Part shown: piece after piece, positions 26,080 through 34,894 of the stretch
Layout of the letters: the number at the start of each line of letters is the position of its first letter
Position numbering within the stretch: the stretch's first letter is position 1
Source: CAVXFB01 sp963760935
GTDB taxonomy: Bacteria > Planctomycetota > Planctomycetia > Pirellulales > Thermoguttaceae
Direction of reading: 5' to 3'
DNA: 64,000 nt
Assembly: GCA_963760935.1 (NCBI GenBank)
Contig: CAVXFB010000003.1
Coordinates: 248,001 to 312,000 of the forward strand
Notes under the pieces: generated by a model
The model's input: the letters and a program-made list of their open reading frames with translations, nothing else
What the model was told of the DNA's origin: nothing
Databases searched by the model: none
Program-made: the position numbers and the translations under genes

Positions 26080-26756
26080 GAGAGCAATGGGTGATTCCAC
26101 CCCAGCAGAATGCCGACTTTGTGGCGGCGATGGAAGACGTGCTGGAGGTGTACAAGCGGCCCTATGATCCGCGACGGCCGCAAGTGTGTTTCGACGAGCA
26201 GAGCAAGCAGTTGGTGCGAGACACACGGCCTGTTTTGCCATGCGAGCCGGGACAACCACAACGGGTCGACTACGAGTACGAGCGAAATGGCACGGCCAAC
26301 TTGTTTATGTTTTTCGAGCCGTTGGGAGGCCAACGCCACGTTAAGGTGACTGATCGACGCACCAAGATTGACTTCGCCCAAGTGATTCGGGAGTTGGTGG
26401 ACGAACACTATCCCGAGGCGGAAAAGATCGTGTTGGTGATGGACAACTTGAATACCCACAAGCCGGCGTCCCTGTACGAAGCGTTTGAGCCGGCCGAGGC
26501 GCGTCGGTTAGTTGAACGGCTGGAGATCCATTACACGCCGAAACATGGAAGCTGGCTGAACATGGCGGAGACGGAGTTGAGCATTCTCACGAAACAATGC
26601 CTGGATCGTCGCATCCCCGATCAGCCCATGCTCATTCGGGAGGTAGCTGCTTGGGAAACGGATCGTAACGCCGCGGATTGTACCATCGACTGGCGGTTCA
26701 CGACTGACGACGCAAGGATCAAACTCAAACGCCTCTACCCATCAATTCAGGCTTGA
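26076..26756 (+). CDS. IS630 transposase, DDE catalytic part (orfB)
   Basis: 226 residues in the -1 frame relative to orfA, overlapping its stop. Catalytic triad: Asp in CFDEQSKQ, Asp in VMDNLNTHK and Glu in NMAETELS. Probably translated only as an orfA-orfB fusion through the A7 slippery run. The protein is identical to the copy at 29181-29861. Confidence 0.9.
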   Translation: MREQWVIPPQQNADFVAAMEDVLEVYKRPYDPRRPQVCFDEQSKQLVRDTRPVLPCEPGQPQRVDYEYERNGTANLFMFFEPLGGQRHVKVTDRRTKIDFAQVIRELVDEHYPEAEKIVLVMDNLNTHKPASLYEAFEPAEARRLVERLEIHYTPKHGSWLNMAETELSILTKQCLDRRIPDQPMLIREVAAWETDRNAADCTIDWRFTTDDARIKLKRLYPSIQA

Positions 26757-26980
26757 AGAGGCACTAGCCATTGGCAGGACGACAGATCTCTCAGGGTAAG
26801 GCGCGTGACTTTCCTCCCATACACCCGCCGCATATACGCCGAACCGGTCCGAATGACGTTGGGCTTCGAGTCTATTGGCCCTCTCGCCCACCGGTTCGAC
26901 GCCTCGTATGCGATTCATGTTCTTCGGGCCAGGAGTTTGCCTGCCGCTTCCTTCGGACTCCGCCTCACGGCGGACGCCCT

Positions 26981-28539
26981 GTGCGTAACCAGCGTTCTTG
27001 GCGGCCTTAAGTGGTGATGGGGCTGGCGTTTGGCCAGACTTTGTGCCATTGGCCGTTTCTGTCCAGCGTATCGAGGGCCGCAACCGCGGTGGCATTTGGT
27101 CGATCCCAACGGCGGCCATAGCCTTTAAGCCGTTTCGTGCAGAGTTTGCACTGCGATTCCGTCGGACCGCTGCCGATCTGCCAGCCGCGTCTTCGGAACG
27201 CTGGATAGCGGATCATTTCCTTCCGCGTCGAGACGAACTTCAGCAGTCGATCCGCGGCCTCGCGTTTCCCTTTGCCCCGCAACGTGGCACGCCACTGGAT
27301 GATTTTCTCCCAAGCCGCCGCGTATCCCTCATGTTTGAACACGTGCATCAGTTCATCCGCCCATGCGCTGCCCTCGGGCGATTCTTCACCGAAAACCTTA
27401 CGCCGCGCACGATGCACGTTTTCACTCAAGTGAAAGAAGTCCAAGCCCAACGCATCCAACTCCGCGAGATGCAACTCCATCTGTTCGCGAATCCACGTCG
27501 CTCCATCCACGAGTCCCACATGTTCATCCGCTTCTCGGAAGAACAGTCGATCCGCTTCGTGACGGAGAAGCGTTCCCGCTGCGATATGATTACCGTGGGT
27601 GAAGGCCACATGCTGATGCTTCGCGTCTTCGCTATAGAAGAAGATGACCTTGAATTCTTTCCAAGCCAGGTCGGAGCCACGCTTTCGCGGTGGCAGGGGT
27701 TTGCATTTCTTGCCGCTACGGCGGCGCTTGGCCTTGATGCCATCGCGACGTTTCACTTTCTCGGCGTCGGTGATGATCGGCACCATCACGCCGTCGCAAC
27801 CCGTGTAAACACGCGTTTTCTCGCGTGTTTTGCTGTCCGGCAGGATGCAATCCTCCGCGTGCCAGGTCACGGCGATGGCGTCGTCTTGCTGGGCTTTCAG
27901 CACGCGACGCCCGGTCGCTTCCACCTCTTGACGCAACCGCTCGCCGCTGAGCTTCACTTGGGCCGTGCGCTCCAGGGCCGCTGCCGCCCTGATGAAACTC
28001 GTCGCCGATAAGTTCAGTCGACAAGCCATCTCCAAGACACCGGGCGTGATCGTTGCCCCGCTACGATCGAGAATCTCATCCGCCGGCGCGATACTGCCGA
28101 TCTGTGGTCCATGCCACCAGCGTCGCGCGATATGGATCTCGCCGTTGACGGTAAGAACCCGGTGCGACTGCCGGCCTTTATTCGCCAGTCGCTTGCCCGT
28201 CGTCGGATGGTGCGGAGGGGGGAAAAGCGGCTTCCGCCGCATCGACCCGCTTCTGCAAGGCACGCTCGAAGACCTTCCGACGCATCTCCGCACAAAGCTC
28301 CCGCACCTGCTCTTCACTGCCGGCAATCCACTGCCCGTCCGGTGCGTCGTTGACGGCTTCCATCACCTCATTGGCGAATACCTCAAACTCTTGCTTCATC
28401 GATTCGGCGAACTGCCCCGCCGAAACTCGTGGCGACGTTTCCATCTCGTACTCCTTGCGCGTAGGAATGTAATCGCAAACACATGCGCAAGCAGCTTACC
28501 CAAATCCCGCAAATAGCGCCAGTCGAAATGGTCAGACCC
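26981..28539 (-). mobile_element. ISKra4-family insertion sequence
   Basis: A 1559-bp element flanked by an 8-bp duplication GACGCCCT (26973-26980 and 28540-28547). The ends share an imperfect inverted repeat (GTGCGTAACCAG left; inverted right end GGGTCTGACCAT). The transposase is leftward. Removing the element and one duplication restores the intron motif GCAAGGGCGTCCGCCGTGAG exactly as in other group II introns, which supports the boundaries. Confidence 0.8.
27007..28444 (-). CDS. ISKra4-family transposase, two frames
   Basis: N-terminal 88-residue frame from ATG 28444 (METSPRVSAGQFAESMKQEF) and a main frame down to 27007. Main-frame motifs: HRVLTVNGEIHIARRWWHG, YTGCDGVMVPIITDAEKVKR and IGSGPTESQCKLCTKRLKG, characteristic of ISKra4 transposases. 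The frames overlap at a run of six C (28217-28222), where a one-base slip joins AAF to PPPHHPTTGKRL. This is either programmed frameshifting or a one-base mutation. Confidence 0.8.
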
Positions 28540-28678
28540 GACGCCCTTGCGTTTCGGCTAGGAGTTCCTGTCATTAAGGTCTCCGCCGGGACTCTCACCC
28601 GGCCAGTCACTTCCCGGCTCGCTTTCGCTACCCGGTTGACAGCGTCAGGTATGACGCTGCGCGTCATGCCTGACGCAC

Positions 28679-28923
28679 CAAAGAAACAGGGCCGCCGTAA
28701 CAAATTGTTACAGTGGGCCTTACGATGTCGGAGCGACTGGCGATGGACATTTCTTAACGACCCGATGGGCGCGGGGCTCTTTCAGCTTGCAATTGCGCAA
28801 GTCGAAGAGTTCTCGGCAGATAAATTCTTCGTGCGCGCGCGCCGCGCCGGCGTGAGATCACTCTGCCCAACGCTCTCATCGTCCTTCCCTACCGGTTTTT
28901 CAGGGACCGGTCTTGGGAGAATT
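28679..28923. other. Exon sequence before the recombinase start
   Basis: A short stretch between the intron 5' end and the recombinase start. It carries the inverted repeat GTAACAA-A-TTGTTAC near the intron junction and ACCGGT-TTTTCAGGG-ACCGGT about 25 bases before the recombinase ATG. The second may be an operator or recombination site (inference). Confidence 0.4.
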
Positions 28924-29172
28924 ATGATGATCGCCCATCGTTTTCACGGCTCGTTGCAGCCGCCATTGACGGCCCGTAACGGACATACGCTTAACGTCAT
29001 ACTCGTCTGCCGAGTAAGCGATCCCACTAAACAGGATGAGCATTCACCGGAGCACCAGGAGTCGTGGCTGCGGGGCTGGCTCGGAGACAACATGGATGTG
29101 CCGTGGGAAGCCACTGTGTTGGCCGGCAGCGGCAGCGGAGAACGCATAGAGCGAACGGAGTATCTGCGACTA
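28924..29172 (+). pseudogene. Large serine recombinase, N-terminal part (split by IS630)
   Basis: From ATG 28924 the frame reads a short lead, then VILVCRVSDPTKQDE, where the Ser in the Arg-Val-Ser motif is the catalytic residue of serine recombinases, then GSGSGERIERTEYLRL. It is interrupted at TA (29171-29172) by IS630 copy 2. The remainder resumes at 30411, giving ...YLRLVELVETDRFDLVL with no base lost apart from the duplicated TA. Confidence 0.8.
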
Positions 29173-29180
29173 GTGCCTCT

Positions 29181-29861
29181 TCAAGCCTGAATTGATGGGT
29201 AGAGGCGTTTGAGTTTGATCCTTGCGTCGTCAGTCGTGAACCGCCAGTCGATGGTACAATCCGCGGCGTTACGATCCGTTTCCCAAGCAGCTACCTCCCG
29301 AATGAGCATGGGCTGATCGGGGATGCGACGATCCAGGCATTGTTTCGTGAGAATGCTCAACTCCGTCTCCGCCATGTTCAGCCAGCTTCCATGTTTCGGC
29401 GTGTAATGGATCTCCAGCCGTTCAACTAACCGACGCGCCTCGGCCGGCTCAAACGCTTCGTACAGGGACGCCGGCTTGTGGGTATTCAAGTTGTCCATCA
29501 CCAACACGATCTTTTCCGCCTCGGGATAGTGTTCGTCCACCAACTCCCGAATCACTTGGGCGAAGTCAATCTTGGTGCGTCGATCAGTCACCTTAACGTG
29601 GCGTTGGCCTCCCAACGGCTCGAAAAACATAAACAAGTTGGCCGTGCCATTTCGCTCGTACTCGTAGTCGACCCGTTGTGGTTGTCCCGGCTCGCATGGC
29701 AAAACAGGCCGTGTGTCTCGCACCAACTGCTTGCTCTGCTCGTCGAAACACACTTGCGGCCGTCGCGGATCATAGGGCCGCTTGTACACCTCCAGCACGT
29801 CTTCCATCGCCGCCACAAAGTCGGCATTCTGCTGGGGTGGAATCACCCATTGCTCTCTCAA
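29181..29861 (-). CDS. IS630 transposase, DDE catalytic part (orfB), copy 2
   Basis: 226 residues, identical to the copy 1 catalytic part, with Asp, Asp and Glu catalytic residues intact. It depends on orfA for translation; here orfA is broken, so transposition would need transposase from copy 1. Confidence 0.88.
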   Translation of the reverse strand: MREQWVIPPQQNADFVAAMEDVLEVYKRPYDPRRPQVCFDEQSKQLVRDTRPVLPCEPGQPQRVDYEYERNGTANLFMFFEPLGGQRHVKVTDRRTKIDFAQVIRELVDEHYPEAEKIVLVMDNLNTHKPASLYEAFEPAEARRLVERLEIHYTPKHGSWLNMAETELSILTKQCLDRRIPDQPMLIREVAAWETDRNAADCTIDWRFTTDDARIKLKRLYPSIQA

Positions 29862-30323
29862 GTGAGGCTTAAGTTCGTTTTTTTAAGCGTGCTACGTACG
29901 CATTCATGGCTGATGTCGTCCACGATTTGCAAGGCCACCAAGCGGTCGGCCAACAGGTGCAGTGTCCAACGGTTCCGGCCCTCCGGCGCTTGGCTGCACG
30001 CCAACGCTATCAGACGCGCTTTCTTGTTCGCCGTCCAACTTGCGATACTGTCGGCCTTCCGCCCTCTGGCGGCAGACAGCCGCTGCCGCTCCGTCTTCCA
30101 CAAAGCGTTGCCGCACACGGTACACCGTAGACAGCCCGACCTCGGCAAACTCGGCAATTCGTTCGTCGCTCCACCCCGGCCCCTGCTGCGACTGGTCGGC
30201 CTTGAGCAACACTCGCGCCCGTTTCAAGAGCGATTCGCTCTGGCCTCCCTTACGCAGCAGCGACTGCAACCATTCTCGATCTTCGACTTTCAGCCGAACG
30301 ACGTGCTTGGCTTCCTTGCCCAT
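29858..30323 (-). pseudogene. IS630 transposase, N-terminal part (orfA), copy 2, frameshifted
   Basis: Same start as copy 1 (MGKEAKH, ATG at 30323), but one additional A (near 30020-30023; three A instead of two after GAACAAG) shifts the frame after KLDGEQE. The original frame resumes downstream as RLIALACSQAPEGRNRW. The slippery A7 run is still present near its end. Confidence 0.85.
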
Positions 30324-30410
30324 AATCCCTCTCCTGTTTGAATCATCCAAGACAGGAGAAGGCATAATCGAAAACAGTAAACAAGTCAACTCAGCCTTGA
30401 ACGCCCACTA

Positions 30411-31800
30411 GTCGAACTGGTTGAAACCGACCGGTTCGATCTGGTTCTGACGAAGGACCTCGGCCGGATTGTCCGCCGTATCCACGCCCACCTGGTTTGT
30501 GAACACTGTGTGGACCATGATACCCGGCTGATCTCACTTAACGACCACGTGGACAAGGCCGAGGACGGGTGGGAGGACCGCTCGATCTTCTCGGCGTGGC
30601 ACCATGAACGGTCCAACCGTGATACGAGCAACCGCATCAAGCGGACGCACCGCGCCAAGTTCCTCCAGGGCAGCTGTCTGTCGGTGCCAATTTACGGATA
30701 TGTCAAGAAGCCTGGCGCCAAATCGGACGACGATGTTGAGAGGTTGCCCGAAGCGGAAGCGATCTACAAGGAGTGGTTTGACCGCCTCGACAACGGCGCG
30801 ACGTACTCGGACATCGCTGACTGGTTGAATGCGACAGGAGTTCCATTGGGGCCATACTGCAGACGACAGAATTGGGACTGCCGCATTGTCGGCCGTCTTA
30901 CCCACAACTGGCTTCTCAAGGGCGTTCGCTTCCGCAACAAGCGGAAGAGCAATCGCAACAACGAGACCGGGAGGTACAAGTCAGAAAAGGCCGACCCGAG
31001 CGAACTCGTTGTTCGCCCCGTTCCGCACCTGGCCTTCTTCGAGGCGGCGTACTACGACCGCGTGGTAGCAAAGGCGGACGCCCGCAACGCGAAGTTCTGC
31101 CGCAACGGCACAAACGGTCCAGATCCTTTAGAGAATCGCCCGCGGAAGCGGACCCGATTCCCCGGGCAGACGATCTATTGCGGCATCTGTGGTCGGATGT
31201 TTGTCTTTGGCGGCCATGGTCAAAAGGACCACCTGCAATGTACTGGATCTCGCGAGTATCGCTGTTGGAACGCCATCTCAGTCGATGGCCCACTGGCCGC
31301 GCAGAAAATATCTCAGGCGGTGTTCGACCAGATCGAAACGATAGTGGACTTCGACCGCTCGTTCCAGGCGATGGTCAACGAAGAGGCTCTTCGGCTAGAC
31401 GAAACTCGCGAAGATCGCCTGCGTCAGACAAACCGCGAGCTGCGTCACGTCCGCCAGGAGATCGAAAACGTCGTAGAGTTTATCCGTGGTGGCGACAGCA
31501 GTGAGCGGGTAAGAGTTGAGTTGCGACAGTTGGAAGTCCGGGAAAAGAACCTCCTCCGCGAGAAGGATGAAATCGAGGCTACGCCCAGCCGGGCAATCGT
31601 GGTACCGTGCGCCAAAGAGGTAAAGAAAATCGCGCGCGAGGCGTTTTCGGACTTGGCAATTGATAGCTACGAGTTTGCCAAGCGGATGCGTCAGGTTACT
31701 GGAAAGATCTTGGTCTATCCGTTCCAGTTGTGTGATGGCGGGCACATCGTCTTGCGCGAAGCTGCGAATTCAGATTGCCGAATTATTGTCGGACGCACGA
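30411..31800 (+). pseudogene. Large serine recombinase, C-terminal part
   Basis: Continues the recombinase frame after IS630: VELVETDRFDLVLTKDLGRI completes the catalytic domain. The recombinase domain follows (FLQGSCLSVPIYGYVKKPG, then EAIYKEWFDRLDNGATYSDI), then a zinc ribbon with IYCGICGRMFVFGGHGQKDH and a later Cys, and a coiled-coil region (RQTNRELRHVRQEIENVVEF). The reassembled protein would be about 540 residues, typical of large serine integrases. The frame has no stop and runs into radical SAM sequence near 31800. Such enzymes integrate and excise mobile elements at att sites. Confidence 0.82.
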
Positions 31801-32363
31801 CTTCCCGACACGGCAAGACCGATGCCGAGCTTGCCGCACTTCGACAACAGAAATTGACCATCGTCTACCTGGGTTTGGAAAGCGGGAGCGATGAGGTTCT
31901 CCGCCGCATCCACAAGGGGATCACGGCGGTCAAGATGGTGGACGCCGTGCAAAAGCTCAAACGCGCTGAAATACGGGCCTCGGTTATCGCGCTGCTGGGG
32001 CTTGGCGGAACGGAACTCTCGGCTAAGCACGCCGAAGAGACGGGTCGTGTCGTCAGTGCGATGGACCCCGAGTACTTCTCCATGCTCACCGTGATGCTCA
32101 TCCCGCACACCGAACTGTACCGACAGTGGCGGCAAGGCACATTTGAGCTACCGCAACCGGAAGACCTGCTTCGTGAACTGCGGCAGGTCATTGCCCACTG
32201 CGACGGTCTTTCCCGTTGTGTCTTCCGCACCGACCACGCCTCGAACTACCTGTCGCTGTCAGGAACACTGTCGCGAGATAAATGCGAGTTGCTGGCTGCT
32301 ATTGACGAAGCGCTAGCCGAAGGACGGTCTGCACTTCGGCCAGAAGCATGGCGAGCCCTGTAG
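31800..32363 (+). pseudogene. Radical SAM protein, C-terminal half
   Basis: In frame with the recombinase, the sequence changes near 31800 to radical SAM type: LTIVYLGLESGSDEVLRRI, then GITAVKMVDAVQKLKRA, SVIALLGLGGTELSA and LIPHTELYRQWRQG, and it ends AWRAL with a stop. This matches the second half of Elp3/HemN-like radical SAM proteins. The N-terminal half with the Cys-x3-Cys-x2-Cys cluster motif is not adjacent, and I did not find it elsewhere in the window. Most likely the element integrated within this gene and this is the right-hand remnant. Confidence 0.75.
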
Positions 32364-33091
32364 CCGTTCTCCTCGGAATAGGTGTTTAAGATCGGGGCGC
32401 AGGCACAGCGCTGGGCCGCTCCTGCACCCCGGTAGAACATTCGGTGACATTCAGTTGTTCGACGGATCTGGCCGGACCTTGCGGCCTGGCTTACCGGTTT
32501 CCGTTGATCCGTTCCGCTGATAGATACCGCCAGTCCCGTCGGCGCTAAGGCAGCGGCCTGACGCCCACGTACGCAACCGTTCCACACTCTCGGCGGCGGT
32601 TCTGGCTATAACTGCAACGACCATGAGGAAGACTCCGTAGATGGGCTGTCCCTATGGCGGGGACGGCGTGCGATGGGACACACACACCGTCCCGCACCGT
32701 GCAAGGGCGCAACGATCGAAGCACGAACAACACTGGGAATACGCCAGCACGAAGCGAAAAGAGCCCGAATGCGGTCAGATGGTCGATTCGAGATGCAAGA
32801 GCTTCCGAAAGTTGCCCTTCAGCAGCTAACGCCGGCGCGTTACGCCCACGATGACAGGAAAAGGACCTTTTCTTTAGGTGTCCGGATAGTTGCGGCCATT
32901 GTTACGTTGCTTGCGGCGAATCACGCTATAAAACGGCCGCTTCTTGGGGCCGCCGTGGCCGTCCGGTCGTCGGTTGCTATAATTCTGCGGGCTTCTACCG
33001 GCCGCGGCATGCAGACATGCCATAGCGATGGTCTCTGCTACGGTCGGTCGATGCGTCACAATATCCCGATCCAAACTGAAGGAGCTAAGCA
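32364..33091. other. Non-coding stretch between the mobile region and the ACT gene
   Basis: No gene is supported. A small hairpin AAAAGG-A-CCTTTT at 32859-32871 might be a terminator for the fused recombinase/radical SAM frame, though it lies about 500 bases after the stop. A ribosome site AAGGAG precedes the ACT-domain gene. Confidence 0.4.
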
Positions 33092-33529
33092 ATGGCCGTC
33101 ACTGTCCAGAAAGTCACTTTGTGGCGAACCGAAGTAAAGAACCAGCCCGGAGTCCTGAGCAACGTTCTGGCCCCGCTGGCCGAGGCTGGCGCCGATTTGC
33201 AGGTTGTGATGGGCTACCGTTATCAAAACGACAAGCGCAAGGCTGTGATCGAGGTCTGTCCGGTGTCAGGGAACAAATCGACCACTGCCGCGAGCAAGGC
33301 CGGTCTGGCCGCTTCCGCCATCCCCACGCTGCTCGTCCAAGGCGACAACAAACTCGGTCTGGGACACGCCATTGCCGAGGCCATCGCCGAGGCAGGGATC
33401 AACGTCACGTTCCTCGTGGCACAAGTGATCGACAAACGCTTCTCGGCCGTCATGGGTTTCGACGATGAGGCGGCGTCCAAGCAAGCGACCGCACTGATCA
33501 AGAAGGCGGTCAAGGGAATTGAGCGGTAG
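33092..33529 (+). CDS. ACT-domain protein
   Basis: 145 residues with two ACT-type halves: VTLWRTEVKNQPGVLSNVLA (residues about 8-27) and a second glycine-rich half near HAIAEAIAEAGINVTFLVAQ. ACT domains bind amino acids or other small ligands and usually regulate enzymes; there is no catalytic domain here, so a regulator or sensor is likely. Single gene with ribosome site AAGGAG and a hairpin terminator 46 bases after its stop. Confidence 0.85.
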   Translation: MAVTVQKVTLWRTEVKNQPGVLSNVLAPLAEAGADLQVVMGYRYQNDKRKAVIEVCPVSGNKSTTAASKAGLAASAIPTLLVQGDNKLGLGHAIAEAIAEAGINVTFLVAQVIDKRFSAVMGFDDEAASKQATALIKKAVKGIER

Positions 33530-33574
33530 AGCGACGGGAGTCCGCCACCGCCCCGCCCTGCGCGAGGCCGCCGA

Positions 33575-33590
33575 CAGCGATCGGTCGCTG
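33575..33590 (+). terminator. Terminator-like hairpin after the ACT gene
   Basis: Perfect 6-bp stem CAGCGA/TCGCTG with loop TCGG, followed by TTTG. The T-run is short, so intrinsic termination may be weak. Confidence 0.5.
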
Positions 33591-33799
33591 TTTGAGAGGA
33601 TGAGTAACGCCGCGTGGCCGCACGCCCAAACCTGTTTGTTATTGGACGACCTCGGGAAGAGCACCACTCTCCGCTGTGGTGGCGGACGTTTCCGAGGCCA
33701 CCGTCACGGTGGGCATCAATCATCTATTGGGCGGAAGGGACTTGGCACTTGACCCAGAACCGGTAGAAATCGTCTGAAGCAACGCGGCCCGGATCGTTT

Positions 33800-34894
33800 T
33801 TATTGTCGAGGCGATCCGGTCGAAGCGGCAGGTGGTGTTGGCGAAACCGATTTCAGCAATTTGAACAACTGGCTGTCGGTCGTCAATATCAGTCGGGTCT
33901 TCGATCCTAGGGCCCCTTTGTATACGTCGAGCGTGCGGACGAAATTATAGAAATCTCCCGCTTCTCGGATGGCGGCCGCGTAGTTCTGGATGATATCGGC
34001 CTCGATGTTGCCGCGGATTTCATTGGCTTGGCGTTTGCCTTCGCCCAGGATCTTCTGCACCTCGGCCTCGGTCTGGTTGAGAATCTCCTGTTTGCGCCGC
34101 TGCCCTTCATTTGTGTAGCGGCTGGCGATCGATTCCATGAAAGCGATCAGTCGCTCGAACGCCGCTTCTTGGACCGTCGGCACGAAGTCGATCCGCGCGA
34201 TGCCCACGTCGACCAGTTCGATGCCACGACCGGCCTCGGCGTCGCCCTTGGTTTCGCGAAGCCGTTGCAGTACGGTTTGCCTTATTTTGTCGACGATCTG
34301 TGCGCGGCCTACCCGCACCTTCTTGTCGGCCTCAGGCTGCTGCGCCGCGGGTGTTCCAGTGCCCGATGGCTTTGGCTGTGCCGCGCGGTCTTCAGCATTC
34401 TCGTCGCTCGGCCGCACCGCCTCTTCGACCTGAAACGTATACGACAACGGACGGTTAGAACTGCGGACGACTTCCACCAGATCGTTGGCCGTGATCGCAT
34501 CGCGCATTTCGCTGCGGACGAACGTGGCCACGCGGATTTCGGCATTGTCCACCGTACGGAGAACTTCCACAAACTTTTGCGGATTGGTGATCCGCCAGAT
34601 GGCCCAGGGCGTCACCTCGATCTTCTTGCCGTCGGCCGTGGGCAGGTCGACCAGGACGCTGCCGCCCGTGCCCGCCCAAAACTGCAACGTCTTGGGCAGC
34701 CGATGAATCTCTTGAACGAACGGGATCTTGACTTTCAGCCCCGGCTTGTCGTAGCTGGCCACCGGCTCGCCAAATTGCAGGACCACCACCAACTCTCGCT
34801 CGCTGACGGTGAATAGAGTCGACCATGCCAGCACAATCCCCACCAGGAGGACCGCGGCGGCCAGCGTTAGAATCGCTGAAATGCGTTTGCTCAT
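33800..34894 (-). CDS. hflC: HflC-like SPFH membrane protein
   Basis: 364 residues: one N-terminal membrane helix (about 7-27), then an SPFH/band 7 domain with VVLQFGEPVASYDKPGLKVK and TPWAIWRITNPQKF, an inserted charged, Pro-rich loop (about 165-195), and a helical C-terminus EILNQTEAEVQKILGEGKRQ. It follows hflK with a four-base ATGA overlap. In bacteria HflK and HflC form a periplasmic cage around FtsH and modulate membrane-protein proteolysis. The loop is an extra compared with E. coli HflC; family assignment is firm. Confidence 0.85.
   Translation of the reverse strand: MSKRISAILTLAAAVLLVGIVLAWSTLFTVSERELVVVLQFGEPVASYDKPGLKVKIPFVQEIHRLPKTLQFWAGTGGSVLVDLPTADGKKIEVTPWAIWRITNPQKFVEVLRTVDNAEIRVATFVRSEMRDAITANDLVEVVRSSNRPLSYTFQVEEAVRPSDENAEDRAAQPKPSGTGTPAAQQPEADKKVRVGRAQIVDKIRQTVLQRLRETKGDAEAGRGIELVDVGIARIDFVPTVQEAAFERLIAFMESIASRYTNEGQRRKQEILNQTEAEVQKILGEGKRQANEIRGNIEADIIQNYAAAIREAGDFYNFVRTLDVYKGALGSKTRLILTTDSQLFKLLKSVSPTPPAASTGSPRQ

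Larger units (their letters stand above)
25530..26764 (+). mobile_element. IS630-family insertion sequence, copy 1
   Basis: A 1235-bp element flanked by TA at 25528-25529 and 26765-26766, the standard IS630/Tc1 target. The ends GTGGGCGTTCAAGGCTGA (left) and, inverted, GTGCCTCTTCAAGCCTGA (right) are imperfect terminal repeats. It is inserted in domain I of the group II intron; removing it and one TA restores the intron. Almost identical to copy 2 at 29173-30408, which points the other way. Confidence 0.92.
23873..28678 (-). mobile_element. Group II intron with two nested insertion sequences
   Basis: Minus strand. The 5' end is GTGCGTC at 28678; domain I strings follow (GGTGAGAGTCCCGGCGG, then CTAGCCGAAACGCAAGGGCG). 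After an ISKra4 element (26981-28539) the intron resumes with CGCCGTGAGGCGGAGTCCGA. After an IS630 element (25530-26764) it resumes with GAAGTCAGCCGAGGCCATAG. Next come the reverse transcriptase gene and domains V-VI, ending in CCCGAT at 23873. Removing both insertions and one copy of each duplication leaves about 2002 bases, the usual length of a compact bacterial group II intron. The exon before the 5' end has a GTAACAA/TTGTTAC hairpin, and insertion near hairpins is known for class C introns. Confidence 0.8.
29173..30408 (-). mobile_element. IS630-family insertion sequence, copy 2 (inverted)
   Basis: A 1236-bp element between TA at 29171-29172 and 30409-30410, opposite in orientation to copy 1 and one base longer. 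The extra base is one A in the transposase gene near 30020. Terminal repeats are the same as in copy 1. Confidence 0.92.

Noticed and set aside
26998..28011. A 337-residue plus-strand frame
   Set aside because: It is antisense to the ISKra4 transposase.
28483..28923. An open frame continuous with the recombinase start
   Set aside because: It crosses the intron 5' end and ISKra4 edge; the recombinase starts at 28924 and the upstream part is incidental.
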